Shown piece after piece: positions 1-6,151 of a stretch of DNA of 22,521 nucleotides (position 1 is its first letter; each line of letters begins with the position of its first letter). The notes under the pieces are model-generated. The model did not search any database and was not told where the DNA came from. It worked only from the letters and a program-made list of their open reading frames with translations. Made by a program: the position numbers and the translations under genes. This DNA is from Bacteroidales bacterium. GTDB lineage: Bacteria > Bacteroidota > Bacteroidia > Bacteroidales > F082. The stretch is taken from NCBI GenBank assembly GCA_017651645.1, contig JAGCCO010000034.1:1-22521 (forward strand), in the 5' to 3' direction.

Positions 1-336
1 TTGTTGCTCAACTACAAACCGACATTGTATTTCCTGTCAGATTTGAAAGGACGTATTCAACTGTTAATACAAACAGGAAACACAAACACTGTGGTTAAAT
101 TCATTGCATGGAACAAATATCTTCAACAAAATATACCATCATTTTTATCGGAGGAGCCCGACCAAAAGATTGCCTTGCAACAATTTGGCGACCGTTTCAG
201 AGAATACCGAAACCGAAGCTGGGAACGCTTAATTGATCTTGCCAGAGAAACTTTCCCAGTAGAAATCAAGGTAGAAGCCAAGGGGTTTCTTGATGATTCT
301 GAAGATAACGAGTGGGATTATTTCGAACCATATTAA
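1..336 (+). CDS. Hypothetical protein, probably the 3' end of a longer gene
   Basis: The reading frame is already open at base 1 and ends at a TAA at 334-336, so the window most likely holds only the last 111 codons of a gene; the TTG at base 1 is not a convincing start. The visible part is hydrophilic with no membrane segment. It is rich in Arg/Glu in the middle (FGDRFREYRNRSWERL) and ends in an acidic, aromatic tail (DDSEDNEWDYFEPY). I do not recognise the family. It is followed by a degenerate region, so it may itself belong to the accessory patch. Confidence 0.5.
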   Translation: MLLNYKPTLYFLSDLKGRIQLLIQTGNTNTVVKFIAWNKYLQQNIPSFLSEEPDQKIALQQFGDRFREYRNRSWERLIDLARETFPVEIKVEAKGFLDDSEDNEWDYFEPY

Positions 337-449
337 TATTGCGAATCAAAACTAATTCAAAAAAAAGTAAGAATGTAGGTTTAACTAGTAATTAGTGGAG
401 AGTTACGACAAGTGGGATGTATTGAAGCAAACGAAAAACCAATAAGACA

Positions 450-651
450 ATGAGAACGTTTCTTAAAGTAATAGCTTTGTCACTTTCTTGACTCACCCTT
501 TTGCTGCTCCTGTTCATCTTTGAGCTATAGCGCTATCTGGGGCAACGGAATGGAAGCACCCAAAGGCGAATCAGACAAGGACGACATCAGCTTTTCCATT
601 GATATAGGACGAGGCTCAAAGACATTCCATATTAGGGTAATAGGATGGTAG
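450..651 (+). pseudogene. Broken small membrane/exported protein gene
   Basis: An ATG at 450 opens a frame starting MRTFLKVIALSLS, which looks like a signal or membrane segment, but a TGA interrupts it at 489-491. Reading past the stop gives a continued hydrophobic stretch (LTLLLLLFIFEL) and a TAG at 525-527. The next frame (+1) then reads a plausible polar segment from about 523 (SYSAIWGNGMEAPKGES, later DDISFSIDIGRGSKTFHI) to a TAG at 649-651. A stop plus a frameshift in what looks like one roughly 65-residue protein suggests decay. The family is not recognised. Two independent sequencing errors are the alternative explanation. Confidence 0.45.
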
Positions 652-652
652 C

Positions 653-853
653 TTACCTCACCATCCCCAAAATCACCTCTGGTGCAATGATCATTTCAGT
701 GACGGCGCAAAGGCCTGCACCGATGTCCTTCAGGCTGGCACCTAACAAATAGACCTTGTCGTCAATGATTAGGAAACGATCGTGGTTGCGGTAAGGTAGC
801 TGGATGAATGTTATTTCGGGATATTGGGTGTTGTGTTTCTTCAGAAGCGCTAT
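653..853 (-). pseudogene. ORF6N protein gene remnant (3' end only)
   Basis: On the minus strand this piece reads KKHNTQYPEITFIQLPYRN, continues through HDRFLIIDDKVYLLGAS and ends in GMVR followed by TAA. It is nearly identical at DNA level to the 3' end of the intact ORF6N gene at 1549-1750. Only the last roughly 65 codons are present; upstream of about 853 the similarity stops and a different short frame begins. There is no start codon of its own, so it is best read as a duplicated or recombined fragment. Confidence 0.7.
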
Positions 854-963
854 TGTTTTTCTCTTCCATTATTGTCTTTCTCTTTCCTGTATTCCTCCCA
901 GTCGGCCTCGGTGGCGCTTTCCAAAAGATACTGCCGCATCTCTTCTTCCGACGTATTCTCCAT
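850..963 (-). CDS. Small acidic hypothetical protein (37 aa), or displaced 3' end of the DUF1016 gene
   Basis: The frame begins at an ATG at 963 and reads MENTSEEEMRQYLLESATEA, then DWEEYRKEKDNNGREKQ and stop. It looks like a genuine acidic helical peptide, whereas the overlapping end of the DUF1016 frame (869-960) is Arg/Gly-rich and poor. One reading is a small gene overlapping its upstream neighbour. The other is that a frameshift near 960 separated this tail from the DUF1016-type protein. Its 3' end touches the ORF6N remnant. No function can be assigned. Confidence 0.35.
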   Translation of the reverse strand: MENTSEEEMRQYLLESATEADWEEYRKEKDNNGREKQ

Positions 964-1354
964 GAGATTTTGCGGTCAGCAACCGCAAATTTTCATCTTC
1001 AAGATTTTCAACTATTTGTAATTTTGCGGTCGGCAACCGCAAAATGTCTTGCCGGTTGTTTTTCGCAATATAGTCAGCTATCACCTGCCCAATCTGCGGA
1101 TATATGATATAAGTTAAACGAAACTCATACAATCTACGTTCACCAAGTCCTCGTCTATTGAGTCTTTTGGCCAAATTCTTCAGAAGATTCTCGCCATACC
1201 TGGCCCGGTCTTCGCCATGCTGTTCAAACTCCACAATATAAAACCCCACTAGCCAGTTTCGAGCAGTAACTGCGAGATTTATGGCATGCGCAGTTTGTGC
1301 TTGCAACATGTCTTGCACTTGATTGATTCGTCCGACTAATGATTCAAAGTTCAT
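869..1354 (-). pseudogene. Truncated DUF1016 (YhcG N-terminal domain) protein
   Basis: The first roughly 95 residues match the N-terminal domain of the DUF1016/YhcG family. They include MNFESLVGRINQVQDMLQ, TARNWLVGFYIVEFEQHGED and GENLLKNLAKRLNRRGLGER followed by RLYEFRLTYIIYPQIGQ. Family members are usually about 340-380 residues with a C-terminal PD-(D/E)XK nuclease domain. Here the nuclease domain is absent and the ORF stops at 161 residues, with an implausible Arg-rich tail. Residues ~109-135 contain an 18-residue repeat (LRLPTAK... then LRLLTAK...), each copy encoded by a DNA palindrome. The start ATG at 1354 has no clear Shine-Dalgarno sequence. The gene is probably non-functional as a nuclease; whether the N-terminal domain alone is expressed is unknown. 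Confidence 0.65.
968..1045. repeat. Two in-frame palindromes inside the DUF1016 gene
   Basis: The copy at 1021-1045 has perfect 10-base arms (ATTTTGCGGT and its complement ACCGCAAAAT) around the 5-base loop CGGCA. The copy at 968-989 has arms TTTGCGGT/ACCGCAAA around CAGCA. They lie 54 bases (18 codons) apart in register and each encodes the peptide LR-L-(P/L)-TAK on the minus strand. The spacing keeps the reading frame, so they look like repeated insertions tolerated in the protein. Confidence 0.7.
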
Positions 1355-1548
1355 TATGTTGTTTTTCGTCTAACAATTACTATAAAAAGCAAAAACGCTT
1401 TATATCAATATGTTATTTAATCGGTTATCTTCTGTGTTGGTATGTTCTTTTTGGGTTGATGGGTGCAAAGATAGGAAAAACATGGAATACATTAACAAGT
1501 AAAATTTTCAAAGTTTGCAAAAGACAACCGTAACACAATAATCCATTT

Positions 1549-2247
1549 TCACCTCACCATCCCCAAAATCACCTCAGGCGCGACGGCCATTTCAGTGACG
1601 GCGCAAAGGCCAGCACCGATGTCTTTCACGCTGGCACCTAACAAATAGACCTTGTCGTCAATGATTAGGAAACGATCGTGGTTGCGGTAAGGTAGCTGGA
1701 TGAATGCTATTTCGGGATATTGGGTGTTGTGTTTCTCCAAATGCGCTATACGCATTAAAACAGCTGCATTCTGCATCATAAACCTCCGCATGGCGACGAA
1801 GGCATTCATAATTCTTATACTTACTTCTATGGCGATAGGACTATGTAGAACAGATGATAACTGTGCAATGCCTTGCTCCGTGAACACGTATGGAAGAGAA
1901 GGATTATATTTTAGCGAGCGTAGGTTATCGCAAATTGCGACAACCTCATCCCGTTCGGCTTCAGTTAACTGAAAACGAAATGATTCTGGGAAACGAGCCC
2001 TATTTCGTTTTACTTGCTCATTCAGTCGGCTTGTAGTTACACCATAAAGCATAGCCAAGTCGCGGTCAATCATTACCTGCACACCCCGGATACTAAAAAT
2101 CATATTCTCAATTCCTGAAATGTCAACAGACTTATCACAATTTATGATATGTTCTTCGAACCGGTCGCAATTTGCGACCACCTTTTCGAACTGGTTGCAG
2201 TTTGCAACCACCTCTTGTGTTTTGTCTTTTGTCGTTTTCTTTGCCAT
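1549..2247 (-). CDS. ORF6N domain-containing protein
   Basis: A 232-residue protein if started at the ATG at 2247, which has an AGGA 7 bases upstream; an in-frame ATG at 2283 would add 12 residues. Residues ~47-150 match the ORF6N domain, a DNA-binding domain related to KilA-N that is common in phage-derived and accessory loci. Visible parts are IRGVQVMIDRDLAMLYGV, LNEQVKRNRARFPESFRFQL and LPYVFTEQGIAQLSSVL. The C-terminal part (NHDRFLIIDDKVYLLGASVK) is a conserved segment often following ORF6N and resembles a phospholipase-D-like His/Asp strand. The N-terminal region carries three 10-residue repeats (VVANCNQFEK, VVANCDRFEE, HIINCDKSVD) encoded by palindromic DNA. It probably acts as a DNA-binding accessory protein; the target is unknown. 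The duplicated 3' end at 653-853 shows past recombination here. Confidence 0.85.
   Translation of the reverse strand: MAKKTTKDKTQEVVANCNQFEKVVANCDRFEEHIINCDKSVDISGIENMIFSIRGVQVMIDRDLAMLYGVTTSRLNEQVKRNRARFPESFRFQLTEAERDEVVAICDNLRSLKYNPSLPYVFTEQGIAQLSSVLHSPIAIEVSIRIMNAFVAMRRFMMQNAAVLMRIAHLEKHNTQYPEIAFIQLPYRNHDRFLIIDDKVYLLGASVKDIGAGLCAVTEMAVAPEVILGMVR
1923..1945. repeat. In-frame palindrome in the ORF6N gene, distal copy
   Basis: GGTTATCGCAA at 1923-1933 pairs with TTGCGACAACC at 1935-1945 with one mismatch and a single-base loop. On the minus strand it encodes VVAICDN within the ORF6N domain, closely matching the VVANCD peptide encoded by the N-terminal palindromes of the same gene. Confidence 0.65.
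2133..2209. repeat. Three 30-base tandem palindromic units in the 5' part of the ORF6N gene
   Basis: GGTCGCAA/TTGCGACC (2163-2179, one-base loop) and GGTTGCA/TGCAACC (2193-2209, three-base loop) are palindromes placed exactly 30 bases apart. A degenerate third unit lies at 2133-2149. Going from copy to copy, paired positions change together (TCGC/GCGA becomes TTGC/GCAA), which preserves the dyad. The unit length is ten codons and encodes the decapeptide repeat VVANC(N/D)(Q/R)FE(K/E). Confidence 0.7.
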
Positions 2248-2283
2248 ACCTATCCTTTTTTTAATTATACCGCAAAGAAACAA

Positions 2284-2411
2284 CCTTTGTCAAGAAAAAG
2301 CCGTTGAACAAACGTTTGTAGTCGACAGCAGTCGTTTGTTGTCGTTTGCTGTCGGGTAGTTTGCTGTAAATGAATGATTAAAACAAATTGATAAAGTAGC
2401 GGATGCCCAGA
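2284..2411. other. Intergenic stretch with short imperfect direct repeats
   Basis: Between the ORF6N gene and the rubredoxin-fusion gene, 2311-2360 carries imperfect 10-11-base repeats: TTTGTAGTCG, TTTGTTGTCG and TTTGCTGTCG. A palindrome CAAACGTTTG lies just before them. No gene was found. This may be regulatory DNA for either neighbour or simply low-complexity drift. Confidence 0.4.
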
Positions 2412-2441
2412 TTGCAGTTTTAACTATTATTCTTATCTTTG
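2412..2441 (+). promoter_or_regulatory. Promoter of the MBL-rubredoxin gene
   Basis: TTG at 2412-2414 and TATCTTTG at 2434-2441 are separated by 19 bases, fitting the Bacteroidota sigma factor pattern (TTG at about -33, TAnnTTTG at about -7). The start codon follows 18 bases after the -7 box. The transcript probably continues into the AlkZ-related gene. Confidence 0.7.
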
Positions 2442-2459
2442 CACTTTCGCTAAATATTT

Positions 2460-3407
2460 ATGTTTATGAACATCAAAACAGTAAAATTCAGAAAAGACGG
2501 GTTCTATACCCAGCCCTTTGCCTTTGGCGGCGAGGAAGGGCCAGATAAGTTTGACCGTAATGTCCGCTATCGCGGCAGCTTGCAGAACTATGTGATTGAC
2601 ATGGGCTCGGAGGTGATTTTGGTGGATACTGGCCTTCCTGCTGGCACACCGGAGGAAAACCCCGACGAGAACTCACTTGCTTTCACCGGCAAGGACATCT
2701 GCAACTATATGGACGCCTTGGCCGCTTTGGGCTACAAGCCCGAACAGGTGACCAAAATCCTGCTCACGCACAAGCATGCAGACCACAGCGGCGAGCTCCG
2801 TTCGTTCCCGAATGCGAAGATCTATGTGAATGCCGACGAAATGCAGGCAGCCGAGTTGCAGGGATTACCCAACCTGGTGCCAGTGAGCTTCACCGACGGG
2901 GCGTATCACAACTTCCCCGACAGCCAGAAGATCTGTGACGGCGTGTGGTTCATCAAGGCCAAAGGACACACCAATGGCAACAGCCTTGTCATCGCCGAGA
3001 ATGAAGGTCTGTACTATATGTTCCAAGGCGACATCACCTACGTGGATGAGGCTTTGTATGAGAACAAGCTTTCTGTGGTGTACGACGACCTGGCCGCAGC
3101 CCGTGAGACCTTGGACCGTGTGCGCGAGTTTGTGCGAAACAACCCCACGGTCTATCTCTCCACGCATTCACCGCAAGGCTATGAGAACTTGGAAGCCAAA
3201 CGCGTGATGGACCTCGACCACCCTGTGCCGACTGTCCTTGCCGAAGTGAACTTTACTAAGAAAGAAGCCTCTGGTAAGTACATCTGCTCCATCTGCGGCT
3301 ATGTCTATGACCCTGCCGAGCACGACGGTGTGGCCTTCGAAGACCTGCCCGACGACTGGAAATGCCCGCGCTGCAAGCAAGGCAAGGAGAAGTTCAACAA
3401 GGCGTAA
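2460..3407 (+). CDS. Metallo-beta-lactamase fold hydrolase fused to a C-terminal rubredoxin
   Basis: Residues ~1-265 form a metallo-beta-lactamase (MBL) domain. The metal-binding motif is H104-K-H106-A-D108-H109, followed by H170 in GHTNGNS, an Asp in FQGDITY and a late His in [11 protein letters not shown]. Residues ~272-315 form a rubredoxin with the two Cys pairs C276/C279 ([10 protein letters not shown]) and C302/C305 (CPRC), which would hold one iron. Oxygen/NO reductases of the ROO/FprA type have MBL-flavodoxin(-rubredoxin). Here the flavodoxin domain is missing and the rubredoxin directly follows the hydrolase, so electron transfer to the MBL metal site is possible but not shown. No signal peptide is present, so it is cytoplasmic. 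A second ATG at 2466 is an equally possible start. The next gene begins 7 bases after the stop, so the two are probably cotranscribed. Confidence 0.85.
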   Translation: MFMNIKTVKFRKDGFYTQPFAFGGEEGPDKFDRNVRYRGSLQNYVIDMGSEVILVDTGLPAGTPEENPDENSLAFTGKDICNYMDALAALGYKPEQVTKILLTHKHADHSGELRSFPNAKIYVNADEMQAAELQGLPNLVPVSFTDGAYHNFPDSQKICDGVWFIKAKGHTNGNSLVIAENEGLYYMFQGDITYVDEALYENKLSVVYDDLAAARETLDRVREFVRNNPTVYLSTHSPQGYENLEAKRVMDLDHPVPTVLAEVNFTKKEASGKYICSICGYVYDPAEHDGVAFEDLPDDWKCPRCKQGKEKFNKA

Positions 3408-3414
3408 TTTGTTT

Positions 3415-4065
3415 ATGACCGACCTTCAAATATGCAGTCCAGAGACAATGGAGCGAGCCATTTGCGAGTTGGGCATCGTCCCGTTTTTCACCAGCGCCAT
3501 CCCGGGCTATTCCATCAAGGAACTCACACAGCCTGGGTTTTGGTTTGACGGCGAGGAGGACTCGCTCGGGCCGTGGGACTGGAAGATCGACTGCCTGCAA
3601 AACGGCGGCATCGCCTACGGGAAGTTCCTTTGCGGAGGAAAGGCCGCCTTCGCGACAGTACCCTTCTACCGCGAACTGATGAACGTCCGCCGCGCCACGA
3701 CAACGCCCGACAAGAACGGCGAGCGCATCATGGATTATCTCGAAAAACAAGGCAGCATCACCATCAAGGAGGTGCGCGCTTTGCTTGGCGTGAAGAAAGG
3801 CCAAGCCGATGCGGCTATAGGCAAGCTGATGCAGCAGTGTCGCGTCGTCACGGGAGCCATCGAGCGGGTGTATCGAGGACCTGAACAGGTTTACAACGGC
3901 TGGCAGGTGTCGTATTTCTGCACGCCCGAGTCGCTGTTCGAAGACTTCACCACGCTCCATACCGACCACACCCTAGAGGAATCGCTGGAGTTTTTAGTCG
4001 ACCACATCACGAAGTTGACAGATGGAACGGCTACACGAAAGCAGGTTTTGAAGGTGCTGAAATAA
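3415..4065 (+). CDS. AlkZ-related protein (winged-helix type)
   Basis: A 216-residue cytoplasmic protein. The N-terminal part (ELGIVPFFTSAIPGYSIKEL, WFDGEEDSLGPWDWK, then YGKFLCGGKAAFA) matches a Bacteroidota family that databases label AlkZ-related, after the DNA glycosylase AlkZ/YcaQ. Residues ~100-145 (ERIMDYLEKQGSITIKEVRA, LLGVKKGQADAAIGKLMQQC) look like a winged helix. It is about half the length of true AlkZ and I see no clear catalytic glycosylase motif, so a base-excision activity is only suggested by the name. The ATG at 3415 lies 7 bases after the previous stop, consistent with an operon. The assignment rests on recall of the family pattern. Confidence 0.6.
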   Translation: MTDLQICSPETMERAICELGIVPFFTSAIPGYSIKELTQPGFWFDGEEDSLGPWDWKIDCLQNGGIAYGKFLCGGKAAFATVPFYRELMNVRRATTTPDKNGERIMDYLEKQGSITIKEVRALLGVKKGQADAAIGKLMQQCRVVTGAIERVYRGPEQVYNGWQVSYFCTPESLFEDFTTLHTDHTLEESLEFLVDHITKLTDGTATRKQVLKVLK

Positions 4066-4110
4066 TATAGTGAGTTTTTGCATTTTAGGGAACCCTTTTC
4101 TTAAAAATAC

Positions 4111-4118
4111 TACTTTTG
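4111..4118 (+). promoter_or_regulatory. Probable -7 box for the DUF5714 lipoprotein gene
   Basis: TACTTTTG at 4111-4118 fits the TAnnTTTG consensus and lies 17 bases before the ATG at 4136. No good TTG is found at the usual upstream distance, so the promoter is weaker or activator-dependent. It suggests the genes at 4136-6020 can be transcribed separately from the rubredoxin pair. Confidence 0.5.
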
Positions 4119-4135
4119 CAGCAAATCCAATTCAA

Positions 4136-4942
4136 ATGAAGAAGATATTAATCACCGTGACAGTCGTTCTGGGTTTCATCCTCGCGGCTTGCACGGAAAA
4201 TGAACCTAAAAAAGACACAACCGTTATGAGTAATGAAGAATGCTTGATTTGTGGTGCGCCATTGGAATACCTTGAACAGGACACGTTGATGGAGTGCGTA
4301 GTATGCCATAAGAAAGAGCCCAGCAAGACCCGTTGCGTCAAGGGACATTACGTTTGCTCCAACTGCCATACCGCCGGCATGGATTCCATCATCGCCTTGT
4401 GTTTGGAAGAGACCTCCAAAGACCCTGTCGCCATTTTGGAGAAGATGATGTCGCAACCATTCTGCCACATGCATGGTCCTGAGCACCACGTGCTGGTAGG
4501 AGCCGCTTTGCTGACAGCCTACAACAACGCCGTGCCAGCCGACACGATGAAGATAGACCTGCAATCGGGTCTACTGGAAGTAATGAGTCGAGGAAGACAA
4601 GTGCCTGGCGGCGCATGCGGTTATATGGGTGCCTGTGGTGCTGCCATCAGCACGGGTATCTTTATGTCGGTAGTCACTCGCAACACGCCACTCTCCACTG
4701 AGACATGGCAACTCTGTAACCTGATGACAGCCAAAGCTCTTGAACAGGTCGCCCTTAATGGTGGCCCGCGTTGCTGCAAACGTGATTCCTATCTGTCGAT
4801 ACTCACGGCAGTGGATTTCGTGAAGGAACACCTCGGCGTGGAGATGGAGAAGCCCGAAGTGAAATGCTCGCGCAGCCAAATCAACAACCAGTGTATCGGA
4901 AAGAAATGCCCTTTCTCGCCCATACATAATGAGAACAAATAA
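4136..4942 (+). CDS. DUF5714 domain-containing lipoprotein
   Basis: A 268-residue protein with a lipoprotein signal (MKKILITVTVVLGFILAAC, lipid-anchored Cys at residue 19). The mature part is cysteine-rich. Near the N-terminus it has Zn-ribbon-like pairs (CLICGAP, CVVCHKKEP, then RCVKGHYVCSNC). Further on are a Gly/Cys segment (GGACGYMGACGAAISTG), RCCKRDSYLS and a C-terminal C-x(8)-C-x(4)-C (CSRSQINNQCIGKKC). This is the pattern of DUF5714, a family of unknown function; most members I recall are cytoplasmic, so the lipoprotein signal is notable. The cysteines suggest metal or Fe-S binding or a redox role in the envelope. The stop is followed 18 bases later by the peroxidase gene, so they are probably cotranscribed. 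The start at 4136 is preferred over an upstream in-frame codon because it begins the signal peptide and follows the promoter. Confidence 0.75.
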   Translation: MKKILITVTVVLGFILAACTENEPKKDTTVMSNEECLICGAPLEYLEQDTLMECVVCHKKEPSKTRCVKGHYVCSNCHTAGMDSIIALCLEETSKDPVAILEKMMSQPFCHMHGPEHHVLVGAALLTAYNNAVPADTMKIDLQSGLLEVMSRGRQVPGGACGYMGACGAAISTGIFMSVVTRNTPLSTETWQLCNLMTAKALEQVALNGGPRCCKRDSYLSILTAVDFVKEHLGVEMEKPEVKCSRSQINNQCIGKKCPFSPIHNENK

Positions 4943-4960
4943 AACTCAATCCTATTCAAA

Positions 4961-5623
4961 ATGAAAAAACTATTCTTTCTCGCAGTAGTGGCACTGATGA
5001 TGGCAACAAGCTGCAACAACCAAAACAACAAGACCACACAAGTGGCGACCGAACCTGAGCAGACCAGTGGCATCTACGACATCACGGTCAAAGACATGGA
5101 CGGAAGCGATGTGTCGTTGGCCAACTACAAAGGCAAAGTGCTACTCATCGTCAACGTGGCTAGCAAATGCGGACTGACCCCGCAGTATGAAGGCCTTGAA
5201 GCCATTTATCAGAAGTACAAGGACCAAGGTTTGGAGATTTTGGCCTTCCCATGCAACCAATTCTTGGAACAAGAGCCTGGCACCAACGAAGAGATTCAGA
5301 GCTTCTGCTCGCTGAACTACAACGTCACCTTCCCGCTGTTCGACAAGATTGACGTCAACGGCGAGGCGGAGAGCCCGCTCTACACCTACCTCAAGAAAGA
5401 AGCGCCTTTCAAGGGCTATCCCGAGGGTACTGAGGAGTTCGCGACTATGCTTGACGAGATTCACCAAAAGACCGGCACGGGCTTCGACCAAGGTGACGCC
5501 ATCCGCTGGAACTTCGGCAAGTTCCTGGTCTCCAAAGACGGCAAGACCATCCTGCGCTTCGAGCCTATGGTGACGCCCGACATGATGGAGGAAGCCATAC
5601 AAAAGATGCTTGAAGACAAATAA
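4961..5623 (+). CDS. Glutathione-peroxidase-family lipoprotein (thiol peroxidase)
   Basis: A 220-residue protein with a lipoprotein signal (MKKLFFLAVVALMMATSC, Cys18). The thioredoxin-fold peroxidase domain covers ~37-217. It has the peroxidatic Cys70 in NVASKCGLTPQYEGL (cysteine, not selenocysteine), the FPCNQF motif (Cys98, Asn99, Gln100) and the WNFGKFLVSKDG motif, which supplies the conserved Trp and Asn. Bacterial enzymes of this kind usually take electrons from thioredoxin-like proteins rather than glutathione. Cys98 is in the place commonly used as resolving cysteine in such enzymes. The anchor places it at the periplasmic or outer face of a membrane. It follows the DUF5714 lipoprotein, which could be a functional partner (inference). 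A second exported homologue sits at 21947. Confidence 0.9.
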   Translation: MKKLFFLAVVALMMATSCNNQNNKTTQVATEPEQTSGIYDITVKDMDGSDVSLANYKGKVLLIVNVASKCGLTPQYEGLEAIYQKYKDQGLEILAFPCNQFLEQEPGTNEEIQSFCSLNYNVTFPLFDKIDVNGEAESPLYTYLKKEAPFKGYPEGTEEFATMLDEIHQKTGTGFDQGDAIRWNFGKFLVSKDGKTILRFEPMVTPDMMEEAIQKMLEDK

Positions 5624-5645
5624 AGAGTAAACCATTTTAGCGTTA

Positions 5646-6020
5646 GTGAAACGCCTAGTTTACATCGTTTTAGGCTTGCTTTGCGTAGGCCTTGGAGCCT
5701 TAGGTGTGGTGGTGCCTGGATTGCCCACCACGCCTTTCCTGCTGTTGGCCTCGTGGCTTTTTTACCGCTCCTCGCCACGCTTGCAAGAATGGCTATTGCA
5801 GTCATGGTTAGGGACTTACATCCGCAGTTATCGCCGTCGCGGCGGGATGACCATTGCGCAAAAAGCCGGCGCTTGTGGCATCATGGTGGCGATGGTGCTG
5901 CTTTCAACTTTTGTCTTCATCCCCCAAGGTTCTGTGGCTCGCATCATCGTGCCCATTGCTGGTGCCGTGGGCGTGCTGACAGTTATTTTTGCGGTGCCTA
6001 ATGCGAAAGATGAAGAATAA
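5646..6020 (+). CDS. DUF454/YbaN-family inner-membrane protein
   Basis: A 124-residue membrane protein starting at a GTG at 5646, 22 bases after the peroxidase stop. The N-terminal hairpin (LGLLCVGLGALGVVVPGLPT, TPFLLLASWLFYRSSPRL) is the signature of the DUF454 (YbaN) family. A basic loop (IRSYRRRGGM) follows, then two further hydrophobic stretches (CGIMVAMVLLSTFVFI and IIVPIAGAVGVLTVIFAV). The function of the family is unknown. Close spacing suggests it is the last gene of the unit beginning at 4136. Confidence 0.85.
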   Translation: MKRLVYIVLGLLCVGLGALGVVVPGLPTTPFLLLASWLFYRSSPRLQEWLLQSWLGTYIRSYRRRGGMTIAQKAGACGIMVAMVLLSTFVFIPQGSVARIIVPIAGAVGVLTVIFAVPNAKDEE

Positions 6021-6067
6021 ATTGTTGAGGCTTTTCCAACTTGTATTTTGATAAAATCGTTCATCAT

Positions 6068-6104
6068 AATGAACAAAATTTGAAAATTTTTCATTTTGTT
6101 CATT
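6068..6104. repeat. Inverted repeat upstream of the DUF4143 ATPase gene
   Basis: AATGAACAAAAT at 6068-6079 is perfectly complementary to ATTTTGTTCATT at 6093-6104, a 12-base arm with a 13-base A/T-rich loop. A shorter dyad GTTCAT-cata-ATGAAC overlaps its left arm. The right arm touches the proposed -33 TTG, so this is a good candidate operator; it could equally form a hairpin ending the upstream transcript. Confidence 0.6.
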
Positions 6105-6131
6105 GTAATCAACAAAAATTTACTATTTTTG
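6103..6131 (+). promoter_or_regulatory. Promoter of the DUF4143 ATPase gene
   Basis: TTG at 6103-6105 and TATTTTTG at 6124-6131 with an 18-base gap fit the Bacteroidota promoter pattern. The ATG at 6152 follows 20 bases later, which rejects the upstream in-frame ATG at 6041. Confidence 0.65.
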
Positions 6132-6151
6132 CGCAGAAAAAGCGTTATGAT

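Noticed and set aside
2133..2209. CRISPR-like array
   Set aside because: Only three short units spaced 30 bases apart, within a coding frame, with no unique spacers and no cas genes.
653..2283. Insertion sequence bounded by the duplicated ORF6N ends
   Set aside because: No transposase, no terminal inverted repeats and no target-site duplication were seen; the repeats are direct and protein-coding.
4961..5623. Selenocysteine in the glutathione-peroxidase-like proteins
   Set aside because: Both peroxidase genes (4961 and 21947) have a TGC cysteine codon, not an in-frame TGA, at the catalytic position.
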